The translations under genes were made by a program, and so were the position numbers. From contig JBOGVS010000009.1 of assembly GCA_050692555.1 (NCBI GenBank), positions 12,405-76,404 on the forward strand: DNA of 64,000 nucleotides. The letters are read 5' to 3'. The notes under the pieces are model-generated. The model saw nothing but the letters and a program-made list of their open reading frames with translations, did no database searches and was not told the DNA's origin. This document shows, in pieces, positions 1 through 7,841 of the stretch; position 1 is the first letter of the stretch, and each line of letters starts with the position of its first letter. The stretch comes from DAITPV01 sp050692555 (GTDB lineage Bacteria > Actinomycetota > UBA4738 > CALAEC01).

Positions 1-257
1 TCCTCGGTGAGCTGTGGGTCGAAGCCGAACTCGTCGACGTCGTACCCGCCGGTCAGCCGGCGGCGCACGAACGACAGGATCTCCTCGAGCCGGTCGTCAC
101 GGGGAGGAGCCACGGTCCGGACGGCGCGATGGACACCACAGTATCCGTCCGCGTCCACCGCTCGGTTGCGGCACCGATGGCCCTTCGCGGTGATGGCCCG
201 GCATTGCTCGAGCTCCGGTTCCCGGCGCTGGCCGGTGATGGGGATCACGTCGGCCAT
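1..257 (-). CDS. lysophospholipid acyltransferase family protein, N-terminal part (cut by window edge)
   Basis: The ATG at 257 opens an 85-codon frame that runs off the left edge. The visible part carries a small Cys/His cluster (C19, C29, C40, H43, spaced like a zinc knuckle) and then the sequence RRLTGGYDVDEFGFDPQ, which is typical of the N-terminus of actinobacterial PlsC-like acyltransferases. The acyltransferase domain itself lies outside the window. It starts 3 bp after the stop of the SDR gene upstream, so the two are cotranscribed; the same SDR-acyltransferase pairing is known from mycobacteria (Rv0501-Rv0502). That pairing supports the call, but no catalytic motif can be seen. Confidence 0.6.
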   Translation of the reverse strand, partial: MADVIPITGQRREPELEQCRAITAKGHRCRNRAVDADGYCGVHRAVRTVAPPRDDRLEEILSFVRRRLTGGYDVDEFGFDPQLTE

Positions 258-260
258 GGC

Positions 261-1313
261 TCAGCTCCTCCGGGTCCTCTCGAACCGCTCCTGGTTCTTG
301 CGGCGCAGGAACGCGTACAGGTCCCGTTCCCAATCGGCGATCTTCTCCTCCGAGAGGATCCGCTGGACCCGGCGTGCCCGGGCGAAGTCCAGGAGCGCAT
401 CCTTGGTGGGGTACTGGGGCCGGTATCCGAACACATGGTGCAGCCGGGTGGTGTCCGCCACGCGGCCGTAGAGCAGGAACCTGAGCTGGTCGGTGGCGAA
501 GTCCACGACACCCAGCCGACGCACGATGCCGGCCACCGGAGCCACCAACGGCAGGATGATCGGGACCGACGGGCGACCCATGAGCCGGAGGGCCTGGGAC
601 AGATACACCATCCCCTCCCCGGCGACGTTGAACACGCCGGGATGCTCCTCCCGCACCGCCCGGTACATGACCTCCACGGCGTCGTCCTCGTGGACGAACT
701 GGAGACGGGGGTCGTAGCCCATCGCCGTGGGGACCACGGGAAACGAGAAGTATCGGGTGAACGGGGTGTCGATCTCCGGGCCCATGAAGTTGGCGAACCT
801 CAGCACGGTGAGCGGGACGTCCGGCCGGCGACGAGCGAACGCCCGGGCGTACCGCTCGATCTCCACGGCGTCCTTGGTGTACCCGTGCGGGGGTTCCGAT
901 CGTGAAGCCATGCCCTCGGTGAACAGCGCGGGATCGCGGGGGTCCGCTCCGTAGACAGCGGTGGTCGACTTCATCACCAGCTTCCGCACCCGTTCGGCGC
1001 GCTGGCACGCCCCCAGGAGCTGCATCGTCCCGATGACGTTGACCTCCTTCATCTGGTTCCGGCCCCCCACGCCTCCGGGGGTCGCCAGGATGTTGAGGTG
1101 CACCACCGTGTCTACCTCGGTCGTCTGCAGGACCTTGACCGTCAGCGGGTTGCGGATGTCCGCCCGCACGTACTCGGTGCGGTCGAGATCGCCGGCCGGC
1201 TCCTCGAGGCCGATGCCGACCACGTAGTCAACCTCGGGGTCGGTTTCGAGGCGGCGGGCCAGCTTGGTGGCGAGATGTCCGGAGATGCCCGTGATCAGGA
1301 CGCGTTGTCCCAC
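261..1313 (-). CDS. NAD-dependent epimerase/dehydratase family protein (extended SDR)
   Basis: A 350-aa extended SDR. The N-terminal Rossmann motif TGISGHLA (about residues 8-15) binds NAD(P). The usual YxxxK region reads PPHGYTKDAVE, where the Lys is two rather than four residues after the Tyr; this variant looks typical of the acyltransferase-linked subfamily. The substrate cannot be told from sequence; a lipid or sugar-nucleotide role is inferred from the coupled acyltransferase. The GTG start at 1313 is chosen because a TAGGGT -10 box lies 8 bases upstream with no Shine-Dalgarno, which fits leaderless expression. Confidence 0.8.
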   Translation of the reverse strand: MGQRVLITGISGHLATKLARRLETDPEVDYVVGIGLEEPAGDLDRTEYVRADIRNPLTVKVLQTTEVDTVVHLNILATPGGVGGRNQMKEVNVIGTMQLLGACQRAERVRKLVMKSTTAVYGADPRDPALFTEGMASRSEPPHGYTKDAVEIERYARAFARRRPDVPLTVLRFANFMGPEIDTPFTRYFSFPVVPTAMGYDPRLQFVHEDDAVEVMYRAVREEHPGVFNVAGEGMVYLSQALRLMGRPSVPIILPLVAPVAGIVRRLGVVDFATDQLRFLLYGRVADTTRLHHVFGYRPQYPTKDALLDFARARRVQRILSEEKIADWERDLYAFLRRKNQERFERTRRS

Positions 1314-1319
1314 GGGAAC

Positions 1320-2141
1320 TTACCCTACCCCATCCCCTTCGAGCGCCAGCATGACCAGGTCGCCTCGGCGGAGCTGGAGCCCGTCCGCCGCACTGGCCCC
1401 GTTCCGCACCACTGCCATTCGTCCCGCCGAGTCGACCACCATCCCGTATCCGCCGTCGGGAACGTCGGCAAACGTGGCCACCCATCTCAGTGCGGCCCGT
1501 CCGCCCGGCGTGAGCAGAAGCATGTCGGTGCCCTTCTTTGCGCCCGCCTGCTCCAGGTCCCGGGGACGGGCGTTCAGCCGAAGGTTCCCGAACCGGTCCA
1601 CCCCGATGACCTCGGCACCGATCCGGCCGGCGACCAAGTCGAGCGCCGGCTCCTCGAGCCGGACCAGCCCGGTGGGATCGACCTCCCGGCCGACGTCCTC
1701 CAGCCGGACCCCCGCGGCCAGCCGAGCGGCCGTCGGAGAGAACACGTCGCGGCCGTGGAACGTGGCGGAGATCGGGCCGCGAGCCACCCTTTCGGGGTCG
1801 ATGGCCACCGCCCGGCGGACGCCCCCGAGCGTCGTGGCCGCCGGGACCAGGAGGCCGTTGTCCGGTCCGACCATGATCGTCTCGCCGGCTTCGAGAGCCA
1901 CTCCCCGCCGATCGGTCCCCACCCCGGGGTCAACCACCGCGAGCACCACCGTGTCCGGTGGGATGTGGGGCATCGCGGCGACCAACGCCACCGCCCCGGC
2001 CAGGACGTCCTGCGGCGGGATCCCGTGCGCGAGATCGATGACCCGGACCTCGGGAGCGTCTCGGGCGATGACGGCGTGACACACCCCGACGTACTCGTCC
2101 TGCAGGCCGAAGTCCGAGAGGAACAGGATCGGCCGGGTCAT
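1320..2141 (-). CDS. SAM hydrolase / SAM hydroxide adenosyltransferase (DUF62 family)
   Basis: A 273-aa member of the DUF62 (chlorinase/fluorinase fold) family, whose non-halogenating members hydrolyse S-adenosylmethionine to adenosine and methionine. Seen: FLSDFGLQDEYVG near the N-terminus, VVDPGVGTDRRG, and GPDNGLL, all hallmarks of the family, followed by the C-terminal beta-barrel domain. The start at ATG 2141 (MTRPILFLS) is preferred over a GTG 12 codons upstream because the fold begins at once. It lies downstream of the bS22 and Clp1-like genes on the same strand and may be cotranscribed with them. No halogenase-specific loop was recognised. Confidence 0.85.
   Translation of the reverse strand: MTRPILFLSDFGLQDEYVGVCHAVIARDAPEVRVIDLAHGIPPQDVLAGAVALVAAMPHIPPDTVVLAVVDPGVGTDRRGVALEAGETIMVGPDNGLLVPAATTLGGVRRAVAIDPERVARGPISATFHGRDVFSPTAARLAAGVRLEDVGREVDPTGLVRLEEPALDLVAGRIGAEVIGVDRFGNLRLNARPRDLEQAGAKKGTDMLLLTPGGRAALRWVATFADVPDGGYGMVVDSAGRMAVVRNGASAADGLQLRRGDLVMLALEGDGVG
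1322..1327 (-). promoter_or_regulatory. -10 box TAGGGT, leaderless promoter of the SDR gene
   Basis: TAGGGT on the minus strand, 8 bases before the GTG start at 1313. It overlaps the 3' end of the upstream SAM hydrolase gene. No clear -35 was found. Confidence 0.5.
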
Positions 2142-2183
2142 CGGGCGTCGTCGGGGACGCGGGCGCCCGAGGCCCACAAGGTC

Positions 2184-2285
2184 CTACTTGCCGAGCTGAC
2201 GGCGCTGCCAGCGAGTCTTCTTCAGCAGCTTCTTGTGCTTCTTCTTGCGCATCTTCTTGCGCCGCTTCTTGACGACCGACGGCAT
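2184..2285 (-). CDS. mini ribosomal protein bS22 (AURKAIP1/COX24 domain)
   Basis: A 33-aa, extremely Lys/Arg-rich protein (MPSVVKKRRKKM... ending in TRWQRRQLGK). It matches over its whole length the 33-residue bS22 protein of mycobacterial 30S subunits, which resembles the C-terminus of mitochondrial mS38/AURKAIP1. The ATG at 2285 has a strong Shine-Dalgarno (GGAGAGGAGA). It sits 23 bp downstream of the Clp1-like gene in the same direction. Automatic annotation often misses it because of its length. Confidence 0.9.
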   Translation of the reverse strand: MPSVVKKRRKKMRKKKHKKLLKKTRWQRRQLGK

Positions 2286-2308
2286 CCAGGTCTCCTCTCC
2301 AGGAGTTC

Positions 2309-3199
2309 TCAGTCGGATCCGAGCAGGTTGTGGAGGTCCACCCGGCGGGCCCTGAAGCCCTCCTCCAACCGTACCGAGCCCAGGATAAGCGCTTTTGGCG
2401 CCTCCGCCACCGGTGAGATCAGCCGAAGGCCCCCGTCCCCCGCCAGGTGCTCCAGGTAGCCGAGACCGATGCACTCGCCCTCTCCGTCCGACAGCCCCAC
2501 CACGATGTGGTCCAGCACGGACAGGTCGAACAGGTCCGGCAGAGACGGCATGAACACCGTGGGCTTGACCCGCCACCGCTGGAGCGGCTCGGTGAAGTAC
2601 CGGGCCATGGCCTGCTCCCGGTGGGAGGCTCGTTGCTCCACGGATCTGGGCACCACGCCGGAGTGGATGCCAACGGAGATCACCTGGGCGGAGAAGAACC
2701 TCCGGATCACTCCAAGCAGAGGCTCGAGCTCTTCCCCCCGCGCCAGCCCCACCACCAGGTCGGGCTGCAGGAGCCCGACCTTGTTGAACTTCAGCACCTG
2801 GCCGTACACGCCCGACACCAACCCGGTGGTGTCCACCACCACGAGGTCCGCGCCCTGGTCCCGGGCCCGGTCCAGGAGCAGCCGAGTCCCCACCACCAGA
2901 GGGACCAGGTGACCTTGCGGTGAGGTCGATCCCACGAACGCCAGGTGGTCGGCTCGAGACAGCGACGGCGGCTCGAGGTCCGATGGACTGCGGCACAGAC
3001 GCAAACCGACCGTGGTGGGCGGACCGACCGTGGACTGCCCCACGTCCGCGTCCAGCACCCCCACCGTCAGCCCGGCCTCGATCCCCGCCCCGGCGATCCT
3101 GTGAGCCAGGGTGCTCTTGCCGGAGTCGAGGCCACCGATCAGAAGGGTCACACCGCGAGCGGCAACCGCTCGCGTGACAACGTCATCGTATGGGTCCAT
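2309..3199 (-). CDS. Clp1/Grc3-like P-loop polynucleotide kinase family protein
   Basis: A 296-aa P-loop protein. Seen: Walker A GGLDSGKST at about residues 22-30, and LDADVGQSTVGPPTTVGL at about 48-65, the characteristic DxGQ motif of the Clp1/Grc3 polynucleotide 5'-hydroxyl kinase family. A Walker-B-like strand DLVVVDTTGLVSG follows at about 137-149. In eukaryotes this family phosphorylates RNA 5' ends during tRNA and rRNA maturation; a bacterial RNA role is inference. It begins an operon-like run with bS22 (23-bp gap), a suggestive link to ribosomes. The start at ATG 3199 has GGAGG seven bases upstream. Confidence 0.75.
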   Translation of the reverse strand: MDPYDDVVTRAVAARGVTLLIGGLDSGKSTLAHRIAGAGIEAGLTVGVLDADVGQSTVGPPTTVGLRLCRSPSDLEPPSLSRADHLAFVGSTSPQGHLVPLVVGTRLLLDRARDQGADLVVVDTTGLVSGVYGQVLKFNKVGLLQPDLVVGLARGEELEPLLGVIRRFFSAQVISVGIHSGVVPRSVEQRASHREQAMARYFTEPLQRWRVKPTVFMPSLPDLFDLSVLDHIVVGLSDGEGECIGLGYLEHLAGDGGLRLISPVAEAPKALILGSVRLEEGFRARRVDLHNLLGSD

Positions 3200-3250
3200 C
3201 CCGGGCCTCCAGGCGTCTCCGCCCGGGAGGCTCGGCTCCGCGGCCGGCCG

Positions 3251-3415
3251 CTACCCCGCTTCGGTGACGCTGGACATGGGGTAGCGGTGCACGTCCTCCT
3301 CGCGCATTCGGTAGCCCCCGCCGACCGGCACGGCCGGCAGTTGCCCCTGAAGGATGGAGCGGTACACGGTCATCTTGGACACCCGTATCAGCCGGGCGAC
3401 CTCTCTTGCGGTCAC
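3251..3415 (-). CDS. excisionase-type helix-turn-helix protein (BldC/MerR-like)
   Basis: A 54-aa protein that is almost entirely a winged HTH: TAREVARLIRVSKMTVYRSI recognises DNA, and GGGYRMREEDVHRY forms the wing and cap. The open frame extends far upstream without another start; GTG 3415 is chosen because GAGAGG lies 8 bases before it and the HTH begins directly after. Actinobacterial relatives (BldC-like, MerR/excisionase family) regulate development or act as small accessory regulators. No phage or integrase gene adjoins it, so an excisionase role is unlikely. It is divergent from the DUF72 gene. Confidence 0.7.
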   Translation of the reverse strand: MTAREVARLIRVSKMTVYRSILQGQLPAVPVGGGYRMREEDVHRYPMSSVTEAG

Positions 3416-3453
3416 GAAACGAGCCTCTCGGAACGATCTCTTGGTCTTCGCGG

Positions 3454-3459
3454 ATTGTA
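3454..3459 (-). promoter_or_regulatory. -10 box TACAAT of the HTH gene
   Basis: TACAAT (5 of 6 to consensus) on the minus strand, 38 bases before the GTG at 3415, leaving room for a short leader with the GAGAGG ribosome site. No good -35 was found. Confidence 0.4.
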
Positions 3460-3502
3460 GCCGACCCCAGGTCCATCCTTCATCGCGTGCGAAAATCCGA
3501 CC

Positions 3503-4219
3503 GTGGGGGGCACGCTGTACCTGGGGACGTCGGGGTTCGGATACCCGGAGTGGAAGGGCGACTTCTACCCCGAGGATCTCAAGGACACGAACATGCTGTC
3601 GTACTACGCGGGACGGTTCCCCTCGGTGGAGATCAACTACACGTTCCGCCGCTCCCCCTCGCCCAAGACGCTGGAGACCTGGGCCCAGCGCACGGGCCCG
3701 CAGTTCCGGTTCGCCCTGAAGGCCCACGGGCGGATCACCCACACCCGGCGGCTGGCCGACGCCGACGAGCTCGTGTCGGACTTCCTGGACCGGGCCCGCA
3801 CCCTGGGCGAGCGACTCGGACCGATCCTGTTCCAGTGCCCGCCGACCCTTCGATACGACCGCGGCCTGATCGAGAGCTTCCTGGCCTACCTGCCACCCAC
3901 GTTCCGGTACGCGATGGAGTTCCGCCACGAGTCCTGGACGGAGGCCCGAGACCTCCTGACGGAGCAGGGGGTGGCCTGGTGCTTCGCGGCGATGGACCAG
4001 ACCGCGGGGGATCCGGTCCTTTCCGAACCGTTCGTGTACCTGCGTCTCCGGCGGGATGAATACGACGACGACTCGCTGGGAAAGTGGGCGGCCCGCATCG
4101 AGGAGGCACTGGCCGACGGACGGGACGTGTACGCCTACTTCAAGCACGAAGAGGGAACGGCCGCGCCCCGGCACGCGACACGCCTGCGGGAGCTGTTGGG
4201 TCAGTCGACCACGGAGTGA
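3503..4219 (+). CDS. DUF72 (YecE-like) domain protein
   Basis: A 238-aa TIM-barrel DUF72 protein. Recognised from LYLGTSGFGYPEWKGDFYPE at the N-terminus, SVEINYTFRR, ALKAHGRITH and MEFRHESW, the conserved blocks of the family. The biochemical role of DUF72 is not established. GTG 3503 gives a start directly at the first strand. Its 3' end overlaps the convergent phosphatase gene by 19 bp. Transcription would start in the 87-bp gap shared with the HTH gene. Confidence 0.85.
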   Translation: MGGTLYLGTSGFGYPEWKGDFYPEDLKDTNMLSYYAGRFPSVEINYTFRRSPSPKTLETWAQRTGPQFRFALKAHGRITHTRRLADADELVSDFLDRARTLGERLGPILFQCPPTLRYDRGLIESFLAYLPPTFRYAMEFRHESWTEARDLLTEQGVAWCFAAMDQTAGDPVLSEPFVYLRLRRDEYDDDSLGKWAARIEEALADGRDVYAYFKHEEGTAAPRHATRLRELLGQSTTE

Positions 4220-5028
4220 TCGAACCGCGAGGCGATGACCTGGAAGCAGGGCCAGTAGGCCTCGGGCTGGACGTTGTCGTCCATGACCACCACCGGTCCG
4301 GCCCGGCCCTGTGCCCGGGCCACCACCAGCGCGGGATCGTTCACGTCCGCGACCGACACCGTGTCGATCCCCGCCTCGATGGCGGCTCCGGCGAACCCAT
4401 GGTCCGCGAACACCAGGTCGGGAGTGATCTCCTCGAGCATTCGTTCCATGCCCGTGGGACTGTGCGTGTGGAGCGCCGAGGCCCGGTCGGTGAGCATGGC
4501 CACGCCCTGGAAGTAGCGGATCTGACGCCGACGGCCACCTTCCTCCCAGGTGAACCCCTCGAGCGGGCGGATCAGCTTCCCCCCGCCCTCGGCGACCAGC
4601 CGGCCGGCCCCCTGGTAGAGAAGGAGGAGCCCCGTTGGATGGCCGGTGGCCAGCAACACCCGTTCCCCCCGGTCCGCCGCCAGGGCCAGGCGGTCCCCGA
4701 CGGTCTCGAGCGCCTCGATCACCCGGTCCGGGTCCACCACCACCAGGCCGTGGCGAAGGGATGGGTCGGGGTCGATCCCTGAAGCCGCCGCCATCAGTTC
4801 GAGCACCTCGCCGAGCGAGCCGCCGCTTACCCCGGTGAGGCCGAACTGGGAAATCTGATCGCCTTCGTTCAGGCGTTTGATCTTCCACAGCACGTTCGGC
4901 CGGTCGTGGGAATTGACCCCGGCGACGCCGGCCTCGAACATCGCGGCCCGCAGGCGGTCAACAGGGAACGCGGCCGGCTCCCACAGATCGGGTTCCGCCT
5001 CCGGCATGCGGTGTGGTTTGCTTGCCAT
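4201..5028 (-). CDS. actinobacterial phosphatase-family protein of unknown substrate
   Basis: A 275-aa protein that resembles a conserved actinobacterial family annotated only as phosphatase. Shared blocks are LLATGHPTGLLLLY (about 125-138), ALHTHSPTGMERML, LVFADHGFAGAAIEAGID and ADVNDPALVVARAQG. The substrate is unknown and no metal-site mechanism can be assigned with confidence. ATG 5028 is preferred over ATG 5037 because a TACAAT box sits exactly 7 bases before it, as for other leaderless genes here. It is divergent from the SDR gene at 5066. Confidence 0.6.
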   Translation of the reverse strand: MASKPHRMPEAEPDLWEPAAFPVDRLRAAMFEAGVAGVNSHDRPNVLWKIKRLNEGDQISQFGLTGVSGGSLGEVLELMAAASGIDPDPSLRHGLVVVDPDRVIEALETVGDRLALAADRGERVLLATGHPTGLLLLYQGAGRLVAEGGGKLIRPLEGFTWEEGGRRRQIRYFQGVAMLTDRASALHTHSPTGMERMLEEITPDLVFADHGFAGAAIEAGIDTVSVADVNDPALVVARAQGRAGPVVVMDDNVQPEAYWPCFQVIASRFDHSVVD

Positions 5029-5035
5029 CTCATTC

Positions 5036-5041
5036 ATTGTA
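5036..5041 (-). promoter_or_regulatory. -10 box TACAAT, leaderless promoter of the phosphatase gene
   Basis: TACAAT on the minus strand, 7 bases before ATG 5028. It selects the second of two nearby ATGs as the start. Confidence 0.5.
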
Positions 5042-5065
5042 CGAATCGCACAGGAGGCTGATCGC

Positions 5066-5839
5066 ATGCCCGAACTCGAAGGAAAAGTGGCCCTGGTCAC
5101 CGGGGGCAGCAAGGGGATCGGGCGGGCCATCGCCCTGTCGCTCGCGGACGCGGGCGCCGATGTGGCGATCTCCGCCCGCGGCCAGGAAGACCTGGAGAAG
5201 ACGGCCACGGACCTGGAGGCGCTCGGCCGCCGGGCCCTGGCCGTGCCCACCGACGTGGCCGACCGTGACCAGGTCCAGACCATGGTCGATCGAACGGTCG
5301 AGGAGCTGGGGACCCTCGACATCCTGGTGAACAACGCCGGCGCCGCGCCGTTCATGTCGACGGTGGACCAGATCCGGGAAGAGGGGTTCGAGAAGTACTT
5401 CCGCATCACCTTCACCAGCGCCTTCTACTGCACTAAGGCCGCGGCCCCCATCCTCATCCCCAAGGGCGCGGCCGCCTCCGTGGTCAACGTGGCCTCGGTG
5501 GCCGGGTTCATCGCCAGCCCAGGCCTCACGTACTACGGAGGGGCCAAGGCCGCACTCATCAACTTCACCAAGACCGTGGCGCGGGAGTGGGCCGGCTTCG
5601 GGGTCCGGGTCAACGCGGTGGCTCCGGGGTGGGTGGAGACCGAGATGAACTCGCAGGCCCGCCAGGATCCCACCTGGTACGAGACGATCAGGGGGATGAT
5701 CCCGCTGGGCCGGTGGGGCCGGCCGGAGGATGTCGCTTCGGTGGCCCGGTTCCTGGTGTCGGACGCCGCCGCGTTCATCACCGGCGCCGTCATCGTGGTC
5801 GACGGTGGCCAGACGCTGATGAGCGTGGCCGGTCAGTGA
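5066..5839 (+). CDS. SDR family oxidoreductase (FabG-like, classical)
   Basis: A 257-aa classical short-chain dehydrogenase. Seen: TGGSKGIGR at about 12-20 (cofactor loop, TGxxxGIG), NNAGAAP at about 90-96, catalytic Ser in NVASVAG, YYGGAKAAL supplying the YxxxK pair, and the C-terminal GAVIVVDGGQT. Such enzymes reduce 3-oxoacyl or other ketones with NAD(P)H; the substrate is not predictable. AGGAGG at 5052-5057 fixes the ATG. The following SDR gene begins inside its stop codon region, so the two are translationally coupled. Confidence 0.85.
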   Translation: MPELEGKVALVTGGSKGIGRAIALSLADAGADVAISARGQEDLEKTATDLEALGRRALAVPTDVADRDQVQTMVDRTVEELGTLDILVNNAGAAPFMSTVDQIREEGFEKYFRITFTSAFYCTKAAAPILIPKGAAASVVNVASVAGFIASPGLTYYGGAKAALINFTKTVAREWAGFGVRVNAVAPGWVETEMNSQARQDPTWYETIRGMIPLGRWGRPEDVASVARFLVSDAAAFITGAVIVVDGGQTLMSVAGQ

Positions 5840-6621
5840 CCGGCATCTCCGGCAAGGTCTGCGTGGTCACCGGGGCCTCCAGCGGCATCGGGGAGGCCAC
5901 CGCGAAGGCGCTGGGACGCGAAGGGGCCACCGTGGTCCTGGCGGCCCGGCGGGAGGACCGGCTCCGGGACCTGGCCGAGGTCATCGCGAAGCGAGGGGGG
6001 ACGGCCACGTGGCGGCGATGCGACGTCACCAGCATCGATGACCTGGAGGCCCTTCGTGACCACACCGAGCGGGAGCATGAGCGGTGCGACGTGCTGATCA
6101 ACAACGCCGGCATCCCCGGCGGAGGCCGGTTCGCCGACCTGAGCCTCGACCGGATCGAGAAGGTCACCGCCACGAACTACCTGTCGGTCCTGTATGCCAC
6201 CAAGCTGTTCCTGCCGATGCTTCTCCAGGCCAAGGGGCACGTGGTGAACGTTGCCTCGCTGGCCGGCCGGTACGCGTTGCCCGGAGCGACGGTGTACACG
6301 GCATCGAAGCACGCCGTGGTGGCCTTCGCCGAATCACTGCTATCGGACGAGGCCCCCGACCTGCGAGTGACGACGGTCTGCCCCGCGTTCGTCCCCACCG
6401 AGGGGTTCCCGCACCAGAACCCGCCGGGGTTTCTGACCCTCACGACGGCGGAGGTCGCGGGGAAGATCGTCGAGGTCGTGAAGCGCGGTCGGGTCGGGAC
6501 CGTCTGCGTCCCCGCGTGGGCCGGTCCCCCGGCGGCGGTCCAGATGCTCGCCCCGCGGCTCTACCGCGGAGTCGCCGGGTTCGCCTCGCGCCGGTACCGC
6601 CCGCGCGTCCACTCCGATTAA
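5836..6621 (+). CDS. SDR family oxidoreductase (classical), coupled to the preceding SDR
   Basis: A 261-aa classical SDR starting at GTG 5836, which overlaps the preceding stop (GTGA). Motifs: TGASSGIGEA at about 12-21, NNAGIPGGG, NVASLAGRYALPG and YTASKHAV (YxxxK). The C-terminus (AWAGPPAAVQMLAPRLYR) lacks the VDGG ending and resembles DltE/SadH-like SDRs that work on lipids or aldehydes; that is inference. The pair may act in sequence on one substrate. Confidence 0.8.
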   Translation: MTGISGKVCVVTGASSGIGEATAKALGREGATVVLAARREDRLRDLAEVIAKRGGTATWRRCDVTSIDDLEALRDHTEREHERCDVLINNAGIPGGGRFADLSLDRIEKVTATNYLSVLYATKLFLPMLLQAKGHVVNVASLAGRYALPGATVYTASKHAVVAFAESLLSDEAPDLRVTTVCPAFVPTEGFPHQNPPGFLTLTTAEVAGKIVEVVKRGRVGTVCVPAWAGPPAAVQMLAPRLYRGVAGFASRRYRPRVHSD

Positions 6622-6634
6622 CCCCCGACGCATC

Positions 6635-7822
6635 ATGTCCAGACCGGGTCCGAGGGAGCCATACGCGCACCTGTTCCTTCGCTTCCTCCGGTTCGGCCTG
6701 CTCGCGTGGGGAGGACCGGTCGCCCAGATCGCGATGGTGAGAGACGAACTCGTCGAGCGGGAGGCGTGGATCTCCAAGGAACGATTCAACCGCGTGCTCG
6801 CCGTTTACCAGGTGCTGCCCGGGCCCGAAGCGCACGAGCTGTGCGTGTACTTCGGATACGTCGGGCACGGCCGCTTGGGCGGGCTCCTGGCGGGCCTGGG
6901 TTTCATGCTGCCGGGCTTTCTTCTCATGCTGGCGCTCGCGTGGGCATACGTTCGCTTCGGCATCGCCGCCATCGCCCCCGCCGGTCTGTTCTACGGGTTT
7001 CAGGCCGCCGTGCTGGCGCTCGTCGCTCGCGCCGTCATCAGGATCGGGCGGCACGCGCTCTCCGATCCGTGGCTCTGGGGGATCGCGGTGGCGGCCCTGG
7101 CTGCCGATCTGATCGGCGTGCACTTCGGCATCACTCTCTCGGTCGCGGGCTTGACGTACGCCGCCGTCCGCCGGGGACTCATTCCGTGGGCGGCGGCGAT
7201 CGTGGTCGCCGCGGCCCTGGCGGTCCTGCTCGTCCCGGGCCTACGGGACTCCCGCGAGGCACCGCAAGCCGTCCAGAGCGTCGCGGACGGCGCCGTCTCG
7301 GTGCTCCGACTCTTCGCGTCGGGGCTGATGGCCGGGCTCCTGACCTTCGGCGGCGCGTATACGGTTATCCCGTTTCTGCGGCGGGAGGCGGTCGTCGCCG
7401 GTCAGTGGATGACGGACGGGCAATTCGTCGACGGCCTGGCCCTTTCGGGAATCCTGCCGGCGCCCCTGGTCATCTTCAGGACGTTCGTCGGGTACGTCGG
7501 CGCCGGCGTCGCGGGAGCCGTCGCGATGACCGCTGGCATCTTCCTTCCGGCCTTCTCATTCACGCTCGTGGGCCACGGGGCAATCGAGCAGCTGGTAGAG
7601 ACGCCCGCGCTGCACACGTTCCTCGAGGGCGTGACCGCGGGCGTCGTGGGCCTCATCGTCGGCACAACGATCCGGCTCGCGCCGACATCCGTCCCCGACA
7701 TCCCCGCCGGGGTTATCGCCGCCCTGGCCTTCGCGATCCTGACGTTGTGGCGGTCGAAGATGACGATCGCAGCGGCGATCCTATCGGCGGGATTGCTCGG
7801 GATGCTCGTTAGTCGTCTGTGA
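6635..7822 (+). CDS. chrA: chromate transporter, long-chain CHR family
   Basis: A 395-aa polytopic membrane protein with two homologous CHR halves. The first half carries LAWGGPVAQIAMVRDELV and YQVLPGPEAHEL; the second carries LLTFGGAYTVIPFLRRE and ILPAPLVIFRTFVGY. Both are CHR-family signatures (a GG near TM1, then a P-rich loop). Known members export chromate with the proton motive force. It begins 13 bp after the SDR gene. Its codon choice differs from its neighbours (more CTC, CGC, GCG and GTC where they favour CTG, CGG, GCC and GTG), which suggests acquisition by transfer. Confidence 0.85.
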   Translation: MSRPGPREPYAHLFLRFLRFGLLAWGGPVAQIAMVRDELVEREAWISKERFNRVLAVYQVLPGPEAHELCVYFGYVGHGRLGGLLAGLGFMLPGFLLMLALAWAYVRFGIAAIAPAGLFYGFQAAVLALVARAVIRIGRHALSDPWLWGIAVAALAADLIGVHFGITLSVAGLTYAAVRRGLIPWAAAIVVAAALAVLLVPGLRDSREAPQAVQSVADGAVSVLRLFASGLMAGLLTFGGAYTVIPFLRREAVVAGQWMTDGQFVDGLALSGILPAPLVIFRTFVGYVGAGVAGAVAMTAGIFLPAFSFTLVGHGAIEQLVETPALHTFLEGVTAGVVGLIVGTTIRLAPTSVPDIPAGVIAALAFAILTLWRSKMTIAAAILSAGLLGMLVSRL

Positions 7823-7841
7823 CGCGACGGAATGGCGGTCT

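Noticed and set aside
3251..3415. Excisionase of a prophage
   Set aside because: No integrase, attachment site or phage gene nearby; the surrounding genes are housekeeping.
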